DNA from: Gongronella butleri
Lineage: Eukaryota; Mucoromycota; Mucoromycetes; Mucorales; Cunninghamellaceae
Direction: 5' to 3'
Assembly: GCA_025201375.1 (NCBI GenBank)
Contig: JAIWZP010000036.1
Coordinates: 124,001-188,000, forward strand
Length of the DNA stretch: 64,000 nt
Shown in pieces: positions 1 to 10,442 of this stretch (positions within the stretch are counted from its first letter, which is position 1; each line of letters starts with the position of its first letter). The notes under the pieces were generated by a model. It saw only the letters and a program-made list of their open reading frames with translations, was not told the DNA's origin and did not search any database. The translations under genes and the position numbers were made by a program.

Positions 1-577
1 TAAACGAATGACCCTAAAACCGTCGCCAATAATAATAAAAAAAAAGGTGAGATGGATGTCCAAAAAAAAGGGCCAACTTTACTCTTTTTTTTTGTCTTAC
101 AGATTTGTTAGTGCGTGCCATGAATGTGGGCAAGTTGCGCTTCTTGCCACGCTGATATCTGAAGAGGAAATAGATGGCGGTGATGAGCAGGATTGCGCCA
201 CCCACAAGGCCACCCACGAGGCCGCCAATCATGGATGCGTCTGGGCCCTGGTTTCCGCTGCTGGCTGATGAGGATGGGATGCCCAGGACGCTGTTGCTGA
301 TACAGGTGGACGACGGGCATACGCCGCAGGCGCGCATTGTGCCTAGCACACACGTCGTGCCATCCGAGCAAGAGGGCTCGCACACAACAGGGCAATTGCT
401 CGGTGTGCAGCTCGATGTACCTGAAAAAAAAAATGAAACAAGCAAAAAATTGAATATGATACCCCTTGATATTTTTTTGACTGGTCCTCGTGGCAATGAA
501 GCGCGCTTACTATTCGTCGGTGTCTGGCCATAGGCTTTGGCAGCCCAAAGGACAAGAGTCACAAGGCTGGCGCGCAT
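1..577 (-). CDS. OPY2: Opy2-like membrane anchor, 3'-truncated by the window edge
   Basis: Exons 577..511, 420..101, and a probable third exon beginning near 12 and leaving the window (acceptor TTTTAG at about 13). Translation starts with a hydrophobic signal-like segment (MRASLVTLVLWAAKAYG). A Cys-rich ectodomain follows with about eight cysteines in 35 residues (CTPSNCPVVCEPSC..TTC..RACGVC..TC). Next come a Ser/Gly linker and one Gly-rich membrane segment (about residues 77-100), then a basic start to the cytosolic tail (RYQRGKKR). This order and Cys pattern match the N-terminal domain of fungal Opy2, the plasma-membrane anchor that recruits Ste50 in the HOG osmostress pathway. Both seen donors are GTAAG-type. 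The cytosolic Ste50-binding part lies outside the window, so the role is inferred from family membership. Confidence 0.72.
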
Positions 578-1337
578 AAGGCAAAGAAGAAGAAAAAAGA
601 GTCTATATACACGTCAAAAAGGAAGGACAGGGAAAAAAAACACAAAAACAAGACGCGCAAGCAGCGATTGGGTAACGGCACTTTCAGCTTCAAGAAACTA
701 AACGATAAAGAAAAAAAAATGAAAAAAAAGAGAGAAAAGAAAAGAAAGACCGTGCCAAAAAGGGCATCAGTCTAGATCGCGGGCAAATTGGCCACCCATG
801 AAACGCTGGATCACAGCCAAGGTGACACAACACGTTGATGCCCTGGCGAAATTAAGGTTTGACGACGCGGCATCAAAAAGACCATCCTCCAAAATCGCTC
901 CATTTGCTGTTGCCCAAACCAAATAGGGGGGCCCAGTCCGCCCAAAAATAATAACAAGGGAGGCCTGGATGGGCTTTTTTTTTACGTGACGACAAGTATA
1001 ATGGCTACGCGCCTCGTGTTAGAATGATTAAATAACAAAGCAGACAAGGGGGAAGGCGCCACAAGAAGATTGTTGCTCTCTCTCGTGCTTTTGGTTCTTT
1101 CTCCTTTGTTGTTGCCACATGTTGCACAGATTCAATGACAAAATTTATTTTTTTTATGGGCTGTTGGGGCAGTGCATCAGAAATTGAAGCTGCAATTGCT
1201 CATCGGACTCGGGTTGCTCCATTTTTTTCTTCTTTTTCATAAATCTCTATAACTTGTCTATCTTGCCCGCGGGCTGCATGCCAAAAAAAAACAATATAAT
1301 AAAAAAAATCCCCGTGGATTAGGTTTTTACGCCTCTT
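578..1337. other. Intergenic spacer, Opy2-like to BTB gene
   Basis: 760 bases rich in A- and T-runs. It must hold the Opy2-like promoter (to the left, minus strand) and the 3' end of the BTB gene. No ORF with a credible protein, no RNA gene and no repeat shared with the rest of the window was seen. Confidence 0.5.
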
Positions 1338-2903
1338 TCATTGGGCCTGCATAATTTGACTTGCCTTTTCTTGCATTGACGCTGATCGTGCGACGGTGGA
1401 TTTTGTCGAGCGGCGCTGCAATGGATTCATGGATGTCCATGACATGGACAGACGCACATTGGCCGGCTGGTGCCAATGGGGACTGGGCACCGTGGTACTG
1501 CGACGCACGGCATGATTATTTTTGGAAGGCTTGCGGAACAAGAATTGCTTCAGAGCCTGTTTCATGCCATTGTCGCGCTCTTCATGCACAAGAAGCGACA
1601 CAGGCATCACAAGATCTTTTAAAAGAAAAACATAGCGCGTCAATGGCACGTTTTTCTTTGCACTCGACTCTTTTTTTTTTTTACCATTGGCAAGCATTTG
1701 CACGGTGTGATCATCCAATGCGCGTATGTGGCCTGTTTGCTGAATGTCGTCGAGGTGGTGTTGGATGTAGGTGACGAGGTCTGACTTTATGGCGTTGACG
1801 ATGGCGGTCAATTGCTTGCTTTTTTGAACACGGTGCCTGATCATCAAGTAGCGCACAAGGCCCCTATAGAGGCCAATGGCATTGTAGATGTTCAATTGGT
1901 CGTCGAGCGTGCAGCGCAGCAGATATTCGGTGAATGCAGAGGTATAGAGGACGCCATCAATGCACGACAGCAGGGTTGGGTATTGTGAGCAATAAAAATC
2001 AAAATGCGTGGCAATCAGCTTGGTCGCCTTTTGTTTGCACGCGCGCACCGTGGCCATGAGTATGTCGGCGTCTTCCAATGGCTTGTTTTCAAGTTGGTGG
2101 CGGGCCAGAAAGCAGCCATAGAGCGATTCAATGGCATTGCCCTTTTGAATGTTGGCCACGACGGCCTGCGAGAGCGGATTGTCCAAGGTCGGCAACGTTC
2201 CACGACGAGACGACGGCGCGGTGATGGCGACGAGCAATTCAAGCATGGCGGGTGCTGTCCAATAAGCGGCAAGCGCTTGCTCGGGATCGGCCGTCATGAT
2301 GCCTAATGCTGAGCGCGTCATGCTGATCATGCATGAGTCGTGGTCCGTCGAAGCGCGCACCGACGTGAATTCGTACAAAAAAGGCACAATGGTGACGCAT
2401 CGTGTGCAAAAACAAGACCAGTGGTGGGCGAGCTCAGCCAACTGGTCCGTGACGCGCTCACAGAGCGTCGTCATGCCCAAGTAATCGGCACCATTGTACA
2501 GATCAATCAGGTCGTACAACAAAGGCAACGCCAGCGCGGGATCTAGCAAGTCCGTCACATCGTCCAGCGGAAAGCTAACACTATTTTCCTCCTCGATTGT
2601 CGCTTTTTGTACTTTTTCCGAGGAATCAGGCACACGGCGCCGCTGAGCGCCCAACACATCCATGTACATGTACGCAAGCACCCAATCGAGGATAATGGGC
2701 CGCGTAATGATCCCGCGCGGCATCACAAGAATCGTCGACCCACCATCGGCAAAGCCAGAGGCAAACATGGCGTCAAAATAAAACGAATGCCGCGCAAGCA
2801 CATCGCGATGGCAATGCCACCGGATTTTCGAGGGCTGCTCCGTCACAGAGTCGGCAGTCAAGACCAGAACAACATTGGGCGTGGATTTCGTATCAGTGGG
2901 CAT
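1338..2903 (-). CDS. BTB/POZ-domain protein
   Basis: Single long frame of 521 residues. I start at the ATG at 2903 (MPTDTKSTPNVVLVLTADS). The frame stays open upstream, but that stretch translates to Phe/Leu-rich low-complexity sequence typical of pyrimidine-rich 5' UTR here. Residues about 8-110 look like a BTB fold: a strand (NVVLVLTADS), then HCHRDVLARHSFYFDAMF, matching the conserved 'H+.vL...S.yF..mf' helix, followed by the central strand and helix. The rest is helical without a recognised second domain, and the C-terminus is basic and Ser-rich. BTB proteins commonly dimerise and act as cullin-3 adaptors; that role is inference. A 69-base in-frame stretch at 1684..1616 has a GTAAAAAA donor and TTTTAAAAG acceptor and is probably an intron, giving 498 residues instead. 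Confidence 0.7.
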   Translation of the reverse strand: MPTDTKSTPNVVLVLTADSVTEQPSKIRWHCHRDVLARHSFYFDAMFASGFADGGSTILVMPRGIITRPIILDWVLAYMYMDVLGAQRRRVPDSSEKVQKATIEEENSVSFPLDDVTDLLDPALALPLLYDLIDLYNGADYLGMTTLCERVTDQLAELAHHWSCFCTRCVTIVPFLYEFTSVRASTDHDSCMISMTRSALGIMTADPEQALAAYWTAPAMLELLVAITAPSSRRGTLPTLDNPLSQAVVANIQKGNAIESLYGCFLARHQLENKPLEDADILMATVRACKQKATKLIATHFDFYCSQYPTLLSCIDGVLYTSAFTEYLLRCTLDDQLNIYNAIGLYRGLVRYLMIRHRVQKSKQLTAIVNAIKSDLVTYIQHHLDDIQQTGHIRALDDHTVQMLANGKKKKESSAKKNVPLTRYVFLLKDLVMPVSLLVHEERDNGMKQALKQFLFRKPSKNNHAVRRSTTVPSPHWHQPANVRLSMSWTSMNPLQRRSTKSTVARSASMQEKASQIMQAQ

Positions 2904-3267
2904 GCAAAGGAATTTGTGCAAAAATAAATAAATAAATAAAAACAGGAAACGCGGAAAACGTGGGTCGCAAGAGAGAAAAGGAAAAAAAAAAAAGAGAGAG
3001 AAAAGAGATGGGACCAGGAAAAATGATGAACTGATAAAACAATGGGGGTCCCTAATGGAACCACAAAAGTGGGGGAGGCGCAGAGGATTATTATAGAGCC
3101 CAAAAAGGGTACACAAGATGGAAGGCAAGGAAGGTTGGCGAGCATGTCAAAGCCCAAAACAAGTAAAGCACGTTGTCTTCCTCGGCTCTCCTCTTTTTTT
3201 TTTTTTTTTTTAATTGTTTTTTTTTTTTATTGTTCTCATTGTTTCAATTATACAAAAAAAAAAGCCT

Positions 3268-4431
3268 TTAAGCGCTCGATTGACCGGCGCTTGGTCTCAA
3301 CCAATACCATGCAACACCGACCATGGCCGTCACCGAGCCTGCAACCATGAGCCACACAAGGACATCATCATCGGCGGCATCTTTTTTCTTGGTGCTGCGG
3401 CGCTTCTTGCGTCGTTGCTTCTTCTTGGATGCACTGCTCGCCATGCTGCTGGTACCGAGATCCGCGGAAGACGCCGCTGCAGACACGTCACGCGACGCGT
3501 CGTCGTTTCCATCGTCCTCACGCGCGTCCCAGTTAGCAATGATTTGGACGCCTGGTGGAGGCACGAGTTTCTGTGTATTGTCGAGCTTGAGGGCGCGCGC
3601 AAAGTACTTGCCCGCCGTGAACACATCCTTGTCGATGCCCAAGCCATTCAGGTACACGATGCCCAAATTGTAGCAAGCTTGCGCATGACCGAGCACCGCC
3701 GCCTGCCGCCAATAGCTGACGGCCAATGGCGCATTCACATCGACCTCGGTCACCGATTGCACCGCCTCGCCCTCAGGCTTGGATCCATACAGGTAAATCA
3801 GGCCCGTCTGGAATGCGGAGCTGCAGAAATATCGCTCGTGACGCGTCTGAGGCGAATGGTTGCGCAAACATGACTTTGGAAGCGCGTCTTTTTCAAAAAG
3901 ATCGAAATTGAGGTCAATGTGCGGCGCCGTCACCACCATGCATCGCTTGTAATAATGCAATGCCAATTGGTAATTCTTCTCGACTTCGGCTTCGGGCGCA
4001 CCAGACCCATACAGTGACCCAACCACGTAACACGCAAGAGGATCAGGCCCATTGTTGTTGCTGCCGCTCCTTGGCTGGTATCCAGGCATCTCGAGATCCG
4101 CAGCACGCTTGTACCATCCAAATGCCTTTTTCGAGTCTTTTTCGCAAAACACCTTGGCATTGGGCACCGTCTCCTTGTCGGCCTAATACGCATTAAGCGA
4201 AAAAAAAAACGCGTGTCAAGCGCGTTTTTTTTCGAATTCGTGCTTTTGTTCGCGTCTTACCTCATACAAGGCAGCCGCCTTGATCATGGAAGCCGTGTGG
4301 CCGCGCTCAGCCGCGAGAAGATAATAATCCAAGGCTCGCTGGTTGTGTTAAAAAATGACAAAAAAAACGAGAAAAAATGAGAAAAAATGAGAATAAAACG
4401 GGCATTGGTCGCACAGGACGGGTCATCCGCC

Positions 4432-4483
<52 letters not shown>

Positions 4484-5284
4484 TGCAAGTTTCCCATGCG
4501 CGTTTCGTGCCAGCTGGCAAGATGATGCGCGCTGGTGACATCCAGGTCCATGGGCTCTGTATAGCCGGCAGACACGGGGATGGCCCATTCCAAGCCTTCC
4601 TGGCTCTTTTCCAGGTGAAGGGTCAAGATGCGGTATTTGGCCGTGTGGTGCGAGTGCTGGTGGCTGGAGGTGGCCGAGGGCAATTGCGGCGGCGTGACGG
4701 CCAGCGACGATGTTGGCGACATGACCATGACCGGCGACGAAGGCGTAGACATGGCCTCATCCGACGCCGCCTCGCTATGCTGCGTGCCCAATGCCGCCGT
4801 CTGCTGCAGCAAATCCGCCATTTGTGCATTGGACGGGTCCATGGACGATGTCGACTCCAAGGCTGGCGCTGGAAGCACAATTGACGAGGTGGGCGAGTGC
4901 GTCGGCGACAAAATCATATATGACGACTCATTGGAAAACGACGGCGACGTCGCCACAGATGAAAATGGCGAAATCGACGTCTTTTCAAGCTGCCACAACG
5001 AACTATAGTGATCAATTGCCGAGAAAAGCTTGGCCTAACACAATAAAAAACGAAAGGAATCAGCCATTGACTTGCCAAGAAAGAGGAATTCGTCTTTTTT
5101 TTTTTCTTACCTTGAACACGGGCTCCTGGTCCTTTAAACCAGCCTTGACGTGTTGGGCCTCAATCTTGATATCGAGATCCTTGGACGTGGCCGACTCGGG
5201 CACAAGAAATGAAATGGTCACTTGGTCGCTGCTTTGGCTCCAAATATATGTGTTGACCTGCAGCTGCTCATTGGAATCGGCCAT
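3268..5284 (-). CDS. CS-domain + Sel1-repeat tail-anchored protein
   Basis: Four exons: 5284..5111, 5034..4483, 4338..4261, 4182..3268 (571-572 aa, all phase-0 joins). The N-terminus is a CS (p23/NudC-like) domain: YIWSQSSDQVTISFLVPE, then SSLWQLEK. A ~100-residue Ser/Thr-rich insertion interrupts it before the last strands (RILTLHLEKSQEGLEW). Sel1-type helical repeats follow (e.g. ALDYYLLAAERGH, AFGWYKRAADLE, LAVSYWRQAAVLGHAQACYNLGIVYLNG). A basic linker with Lys/Arg runs precedes one C-terminal hydrophobic helix (LVWLMVAGSVTAMVGVAWYW) and a 7-residue tail, so the protein is predicted tail-anchored. CS domains usually bind HSP90 or clients, and Sel1 repeats are scaffolds, as in ERAD Hrd3/SEL1L. 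A membrane co-chaperone scaffold is inference. Intron 2 holds a 47-base homopolymer. Confidence 0.75.
4434..4480. repeat. 47-base poly(T) tract in an intron
   Basis: Uninterrupted T run on the + strand, which is poly(A) right after the GT donor in the sense of the CS/Sel1 gene (intron 4482..4339). Confidence 0.9.
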
Positions 5285-6084
5285 AGAAGAAAAAAAAAAA
5301 AGAGAAATAACGACGGCTGGTGGAAAGGAAAAGGGGAACAAGAGCAAGAAAAAAAGAAAGCTTGATCATCCGGGCCGACCAAATTTGGTCTTGTTTGTCA
5401 TCTGGCCCCCGCACGTCGGGCCAGGGTGCCAAAAAATCATGCAGCCGCCCTGCCGACAACCCCCAATTGCGTTCTCCACTTAAATGTTCCCTAATGGCCA
5501 ATCGACAGTGTGTGTTAAAAAAGGCCCAAACGCGTCTTTTTGGTCCTGGTAAGCCACATCGCGCCCTTTTTCTTTTTTCTTTTTTCTTTTTAGCGTTTTC
5601 ATGCTAGAGATAGCTGGGTTGCGGATCGACACGATTATGCCAATGACCTTGAAGACAGAAAAAAAAAATCTTATTTGAGCACGACCCGAAAAAAAAAAAG
5701 CGCGGTGTTCCTTGTTTTTGGCCGACTGGTTCACTTTTTTTGTGATACACCTTTTTTTCATGCATGTGGCACGCCAAGCCCTCAGGCAAATCATTTGCTG
5801 AACCTGGTGTGTGCCACTGGAATCCATCCCCCCTTTTTATTCCTAAAAACGCCATGTCCAAAGACACCAATTCCACGCTGCGCCTACTTGTTGCTGGCTT
5901 TCCGCATCTTTGGCCCTGTGTAAAATGAGGGAGGACACAAAGCCATCCTAGGTAACACACACACGACTCCAATGGATTAAAGTGGGAAAGTGGCTAGCCT
6001 GTCTCCTTTTTTTGAGCAATTTCACTCCATTTGTTGATTTGATTCCTCTCTCTTTATCGTTTTGGTTTTTTGTCAATCACAAAC
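5285..6084. other. Divergent intergenic region
   Basis: 800 bases between the start of the minus-strand CS/Sel1 gene and the start of the plus-strand kelch-like gene, so it should contain both promoters. Several short frames exist on the minus strand (5480-5972) but none gives a recognisable protein. Confidence 0.45.
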
Positions 6085-8612
6085 ATGCTTCAACATCATC
6101 TCGTTGCATTGTTTGCACTTTCGCTTAGTGGCGCATTAGCGGATAAGATGCCAGCACGCTTTCTGCAAGGTAAAATCGTAAAAGGCGCCAAGCACCAAGA
6201 TTCATGACAAATTTGCTCTCTGATAGGCTGCGTGTATGCAAGCAAACAGAATCAAATCATCTGCCATGGCGGGTCCACAGCAGCAGCCGATCCAATCAAG
6301 CAGTTTAATCCGCAAAGTGATCTGTTTTCCGTCAATTTGACGGCAAACGCATCGCCGAACGCGGTGACCACTGGCTGGCAGCCCATATCGAGCCCCGACT
6401 TTGCTTTGGAAGCACGCGCGGAATTTGCAATGGCGTAAAAAAGGACCTATTGAAAAAAAGACGAAGTGCCAATTGCCTCTTTTTTTTTTTTGTAGAGCCA
6501 TGAATGGCAGCCGCATTATCATATCATGTAAGCTTACCCCGATCCTTGCAGGCGGACCCGCTAACAATGATTCTCTTGCAGCTGGCGCCGGACCAACTAC
6601 CAATTACAATTCCTCGGGATTGCACAATGTTACTTTTTACTACGACACTGTTTCCAATGAATTTGGCACATATGCATCCTCCGCCATTCCCGTCGGCTTT
6701 CATAATGGCAGCCAATTCATATCAGCGCCGGTGGTGGCGCCTCTGACCCAGCTGTAAGGCAGACCGCCGTTGGTAAAACGCTCAAAATTCAAATGCCTTT
6801 CTTTTTTTTTTTTTTTTTTTTTTTTTTTTGTGCACGCAGGCAAGGAGTGAGTTCGTGCCAGGGCAGTGTCGCTGGCGAGCCGGATCCAATGATGGTTCTA
6901 AGTGGAGGCGTCAGGTACAAATCGAATTTTGCGCGAGAACAACTATGTGCGGTCTCGATTTCCCCCTTTTTTTGACGCTCTCGCCATAGATTGGACAATT
7001 GGAAATTATTCAATGGCACCGGCAACATGTCAAATTTTATTTCAGTGATGCCAAATGTAAGTCTCCATTTCTGGCGGAAAGAAGGGTGGCGGCTGATGCG
7101 TTTTTTCTAGGACCCCAATTGGAATCAAGTCCAGATTGCTGGTAAGTCTGAATTTTCGCATGAACGCCCGTGCACTTGCCCACTCTTGTTGACAAATGAC
7201 GTGTCCTGTAGACATTGAAGAAGCTGCAACCTCAAATTATCGTCGTTTCCGCGATGTAAGGTCGAAAAGGGACGTGTGACGCGTGTCTTTACGCTTTTTT
7301 TTTTATTAGGTGGTCGTGTGCATGGTGGATGGAGGCATCTTTTCTCTTGGTGGCTTCCGATACTGGCCAAACGATCAAGCGACATATGGCTCCTTTAGGG
7401 GCGAAGACGCGGCCATTGCAGCCAATTTCGAAGATTTGGACTTTGTTGGTGTGCTGAATGGAACGTTTTCTAGCAGATTGATGAATGGCTCCGTCGCACC
7501 CTCTTTTAGACATTGGTTCACAGCTACTTTGAGTAAGAACAAGGTAGTTGCAACACAAAAGCGTGCTGATGGGCCCGTTCTTTGTGTTTTTTAGTTCCTT
7601 CCACAAACCAAGTCATCATGTACGGTGGCTATTTTAATTCAACTGGTACGTAAATTCTAAACATCGCAGATGGTACAGTAGAGGAAGAGTGCAAGTCGAA
7701 TGGACATTGAATAATAGTGATTTTTTCCATGTGATATGCATGTAGTGTGCAAAGACTATGCATACATATTTGATGTCACGAAATATACGTGGGAAGAGGT
7801 CAAATTTCCGCAAATGAACAATTGCTCAGCAGGTGTTGTGTCGTGTGGTGCCGCGCGCTTTGGCCACTCTGGTAATAAGGCACAAGAAGAAGATCAACGG
7901 GCATGCCTCAAAGCTCAAACTCACGTGCATGTCTTTTGATTTTTTAGCTGTTCTGGTGAATGACCTGCTCTACATCATGTTTGGCGCCGACGCGAACTTT
8001 CAATTGTTGAATTCCACGATCGTGCTCAATGTGACATCGCTGCTTTGGCTCCAAGCGGACGCGACGACCACCGTCGGGACGTCTGCTGCGCCGGATTCGT
8101 CCTCTTCCTCCAATTATTTGAGTGGCGGTGCCATTGCTGGCATTGTTGTGGGCATCCTTGTCGCCGTAAGTCGACACCACGCCGCGCCATGATGCGCGAG
8201 CGAAAAAAAAAATCGCGTCGCGCTTTTCGTGCGTGCAACAACCATGCATCATCGCATGCTCATTTTCTTTTTTTGATGCCAGATTGCCCTGATTGGTGGC
8301 GCCATCTTCTTTGTGAGGCGGAAACGGGCCCCGTCGATACCTAGGGCACCCTCTTTCTTTGACGAAAATCACACCGCCCCGCTCGACCCGCTCGACCCGC
8401 ATGGGACCATCAAACCCACTCTTGGAGAACACCATGAGGCAATTAAGCCTACTGGAGACAGCGACGACGACGCCACAAAGCCCGCTGGTGACAGCAGCGA
8501 CGACGGCAATTCCACCAAACGTGCAAAGGCAGCAGCCGAACACTTCCGTGTAAAGCCAACAACAGCAAGCAGGCGCGACGACATGGTGAAGCCTTTTTCA
8601 AATTCTTCGTGA
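6085..8612 (+). CDS. Kelch-like single-pass membrane protein
   Basis: Thirteen exons by frame and splice motifs: 6085..6169, 6227..6434, 6496..6527, 6582..6753, 6840..6914, 6990..7056, 7111..7141, 7212..7255, 7310..7532, 7595..7645, 7746..7871, 7948..8165, 8283..8612 (553 aa). A signal peptide (MLQHHLVALFALSLSGALA) leads into a long N-glycosylation-rich ectodomain. It has kelch-like blades (VVCMVDGGIFSLGG, NQVIMYGGYFNSTG with DYAYIFDVTKYTWEEV, VLVNDLLYIMFGAD with IVLNVTSLLWLQ). A Ser/Thr stalk and one membrane helix (AIAGIVVGILVAIALIGGAIFF) precede a basic stop-transfer RRKR and a polar, Asp/Lys-rich tail with repeated KP(T/A)GDS motifs. It resembles fungal surface proteins with a galactose-oxidase/kelch propeller. 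Ligand unknown. The third intron (6528..6581) is the least certain join, because an in-frame read-through is possible. Confidence 0.75.
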
Positions 8613-8629
8613 TCATCGTTCCCGCAATT

Positions 8630-8635
8630 AATAAA
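8630..8635 (+). terminator. Possible poly(A) signal of the kelch-like gene
   Basis: AATAAA 17 bases after the stop codon of the kelch-like gene; position fits a cleavage/polyadenylation signal. Confidence 0.4.
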
Positions 8636-8650
8636 AAGTGCTCAGGGTTT

Positions 8651-8890
8651 TACAATTTTTGCGCTGAACGCGATGCACCTGGTTTTGAATGGGCTCAACC
8701 AAGCAGGTGACGAGATGAATGCAAAAGAGGGCAAATTGAAGGTTTTTGGAATGTGAAGGCTCAAAAAAAAATCGGGTGGAGCCATCGCGAGCATTGGGTT
8801 GCACTTCGTGTCGTGACGCGATCTTCATCGGCGGGCAGGTAGGCTGTAAATATTTTTCTGGAAGCACAACAGGCTGGCAAAATTTGAAAA
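8651..8890 (+). repeat. Dispersed repeat family D, copy 1
   Basis: Shares long near-identical blocks with 27351-27570 and 62105-62395, including GCTGAACGCGATGCA, TGGTTTTGAATGGGCTC, GATGAATGCAAAAGAG, TTGAAGGTTTTTG, CAAAAAAAAATCGGG and GGCGGGCAGGTAGGCTGTAAA. No protein reading is preserved between copies. Confidence 0.85.
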
Positions 8891-9052
8891 CCACGAATTC
8901 TTATCAGCGAACAACGCAGCCTCACTCAATTTTGGTCATTTCCGCGTGTTCTCCATCTGTGCACTTTTTTCGTGTAAGTTTGGCGAGAAGAAATACAAAA
9001 ACTAGCTGTGGAGAACAAGATCGAATGACTGTTCAAAAGTGTCCCCTGTCGC

Positions 9053-9053
<1 letters not shown>

Positions 9054-9105
<52 letters not shown>
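9054..9105. repeat. 52-base poly(T) tract
   Basis: Longest homopolymer in the window, here intergenic and next to repeat copy D1. The length in the genome may differ because such runs are hard to sequence. Confidence 0.9.
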
Positions 9106-9107
<2 letters not shown>

Positions 9108-10442
9108 CATTTGCAAGATTTCTCGGTTCTCGCACCCCAATCGATTAAGTGTTTGGTGACGAGCCGATTCAAAGCGAGAGAGTGATCCGTAGCAACCGAT
9201 ACGCGTGTAGCAACGAGCATGCATCAAGCTGGTTCGATCTTATTTTATCGAAAAGCTCGCTTTTTTCCACTTTTCTTGTTCGTTTTTACGTGTCAAGTTG
9301 TCACACAACAGCTGCTGGAACTCGTTATCAATTGTTAAGACGTGGGGTGCAGGGGAACGTGAAACGTGCATCAAAGTCTCCTGTCGATCCATGGTGCAAT
9401 CGTCTCGACAGCCGCAGCCATCACATGACGCGACCTTTTTTTTTTCTTTTTTTTTTTGTGTGAGTGTGGCCGTGTCTATGCATAGCCACAAAAGGATCTA
9501 CACAAAATTAAGACGTGTCATGTGCCTTTGCCCCTTGCCCGGCCGAGTCCATGGCATTGGAAGGTCATCCACAGGCTGCAAAATAAAAAAAAACTAGAAT
9601 GCACGCTTCCTCGATGCCATTTTCATGGGGCTTCCGTCTCATAAACCGCCCATGGTTCGACAAAACCAATGAGAGCTCATTGGATGACACCATGACGGGT
9701 GCCAGCCCTAGGGAGTGTGCTCAATGGGTCGATTTGAGAGCGATTTGGCCGCCTCTGGCTCGTGCAATAGGAATTAAGATTGGCCGACAGGGCGGATCGA
9801 CACCCAGACAAATGGGTTTTCTGGGATGAATGTGAAGCATAGCGAATCAAGTGATTTTTTGTGCCTGAAAAAGCATGAACTCCGGTTCAAACGCCGTGGG
9901 ACAATGATTTGTTCTTGCAAATGTGTCCAATTACAATGGAGCCTTATGCCGCTTGGCCGCAATCAAGCTAAAGATCAAGCATGAAGACGACCAAGTATCC
10001 CTGGAGAACATAAATTCGTATTGTAACTACCAGACCTGATGTTTATTGACAGTTTTGTTTTGATCTTGGCAAAATAGGGAGAAGGTGCCCCTTTATTTTT
10101 GCAGGTGTAGAGGGAAAGCTTTTTTTTTTTTTTGTTCCCTTGGCCAATTGATTTGGCGGAGACTGAATGGCGCTTTTTTTTTTTTTTTTTCTTTGGTTCT
10201 CCCCCTTTTTTTTCTTTTGTTTCTCTTCCTCACTGTCTTTTTTTTTTTTTTTTTTTTTCTTTTTGCTCTTTGTTGCTCATCTGTTCTTTTCCTTGCTTTT
10301 CTTTTCATTTTCGCCACGTTTTCGCTCCTCTCTCTAGATTTTTGCCCACTGTCGTAGCGACTCTTCCCTTTTGTGCGTGCACCCTCCTTTTTTTTATATT
10401 TTCTTGCTCCCTCCCACATTTCAGTCTCCCTACAGCAAAAAA

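Larger units (their letters stand above)
8613..10442. other. Intergenic region with repeat copy and poly(T)
   Basis: 1.8 kb with no credible gene. It holds a dispersed-repeat copy (8651-8890), a 52-base T run (9054-9105) and, from about 10.1 kb, a strongly pyrimidine-rich stretch leading to the Sel1 gene start. Confidence 0.6.

Noticed and set aside
5480..5972. Short minus-strand frames that could be spliced into a tiny protein (ending IVSIRNPAISSMKTLK)
   Set aside because: Splice sites can be found but no family is recognised and the frames contain untranslated-looking A/T runs; too weak to call.
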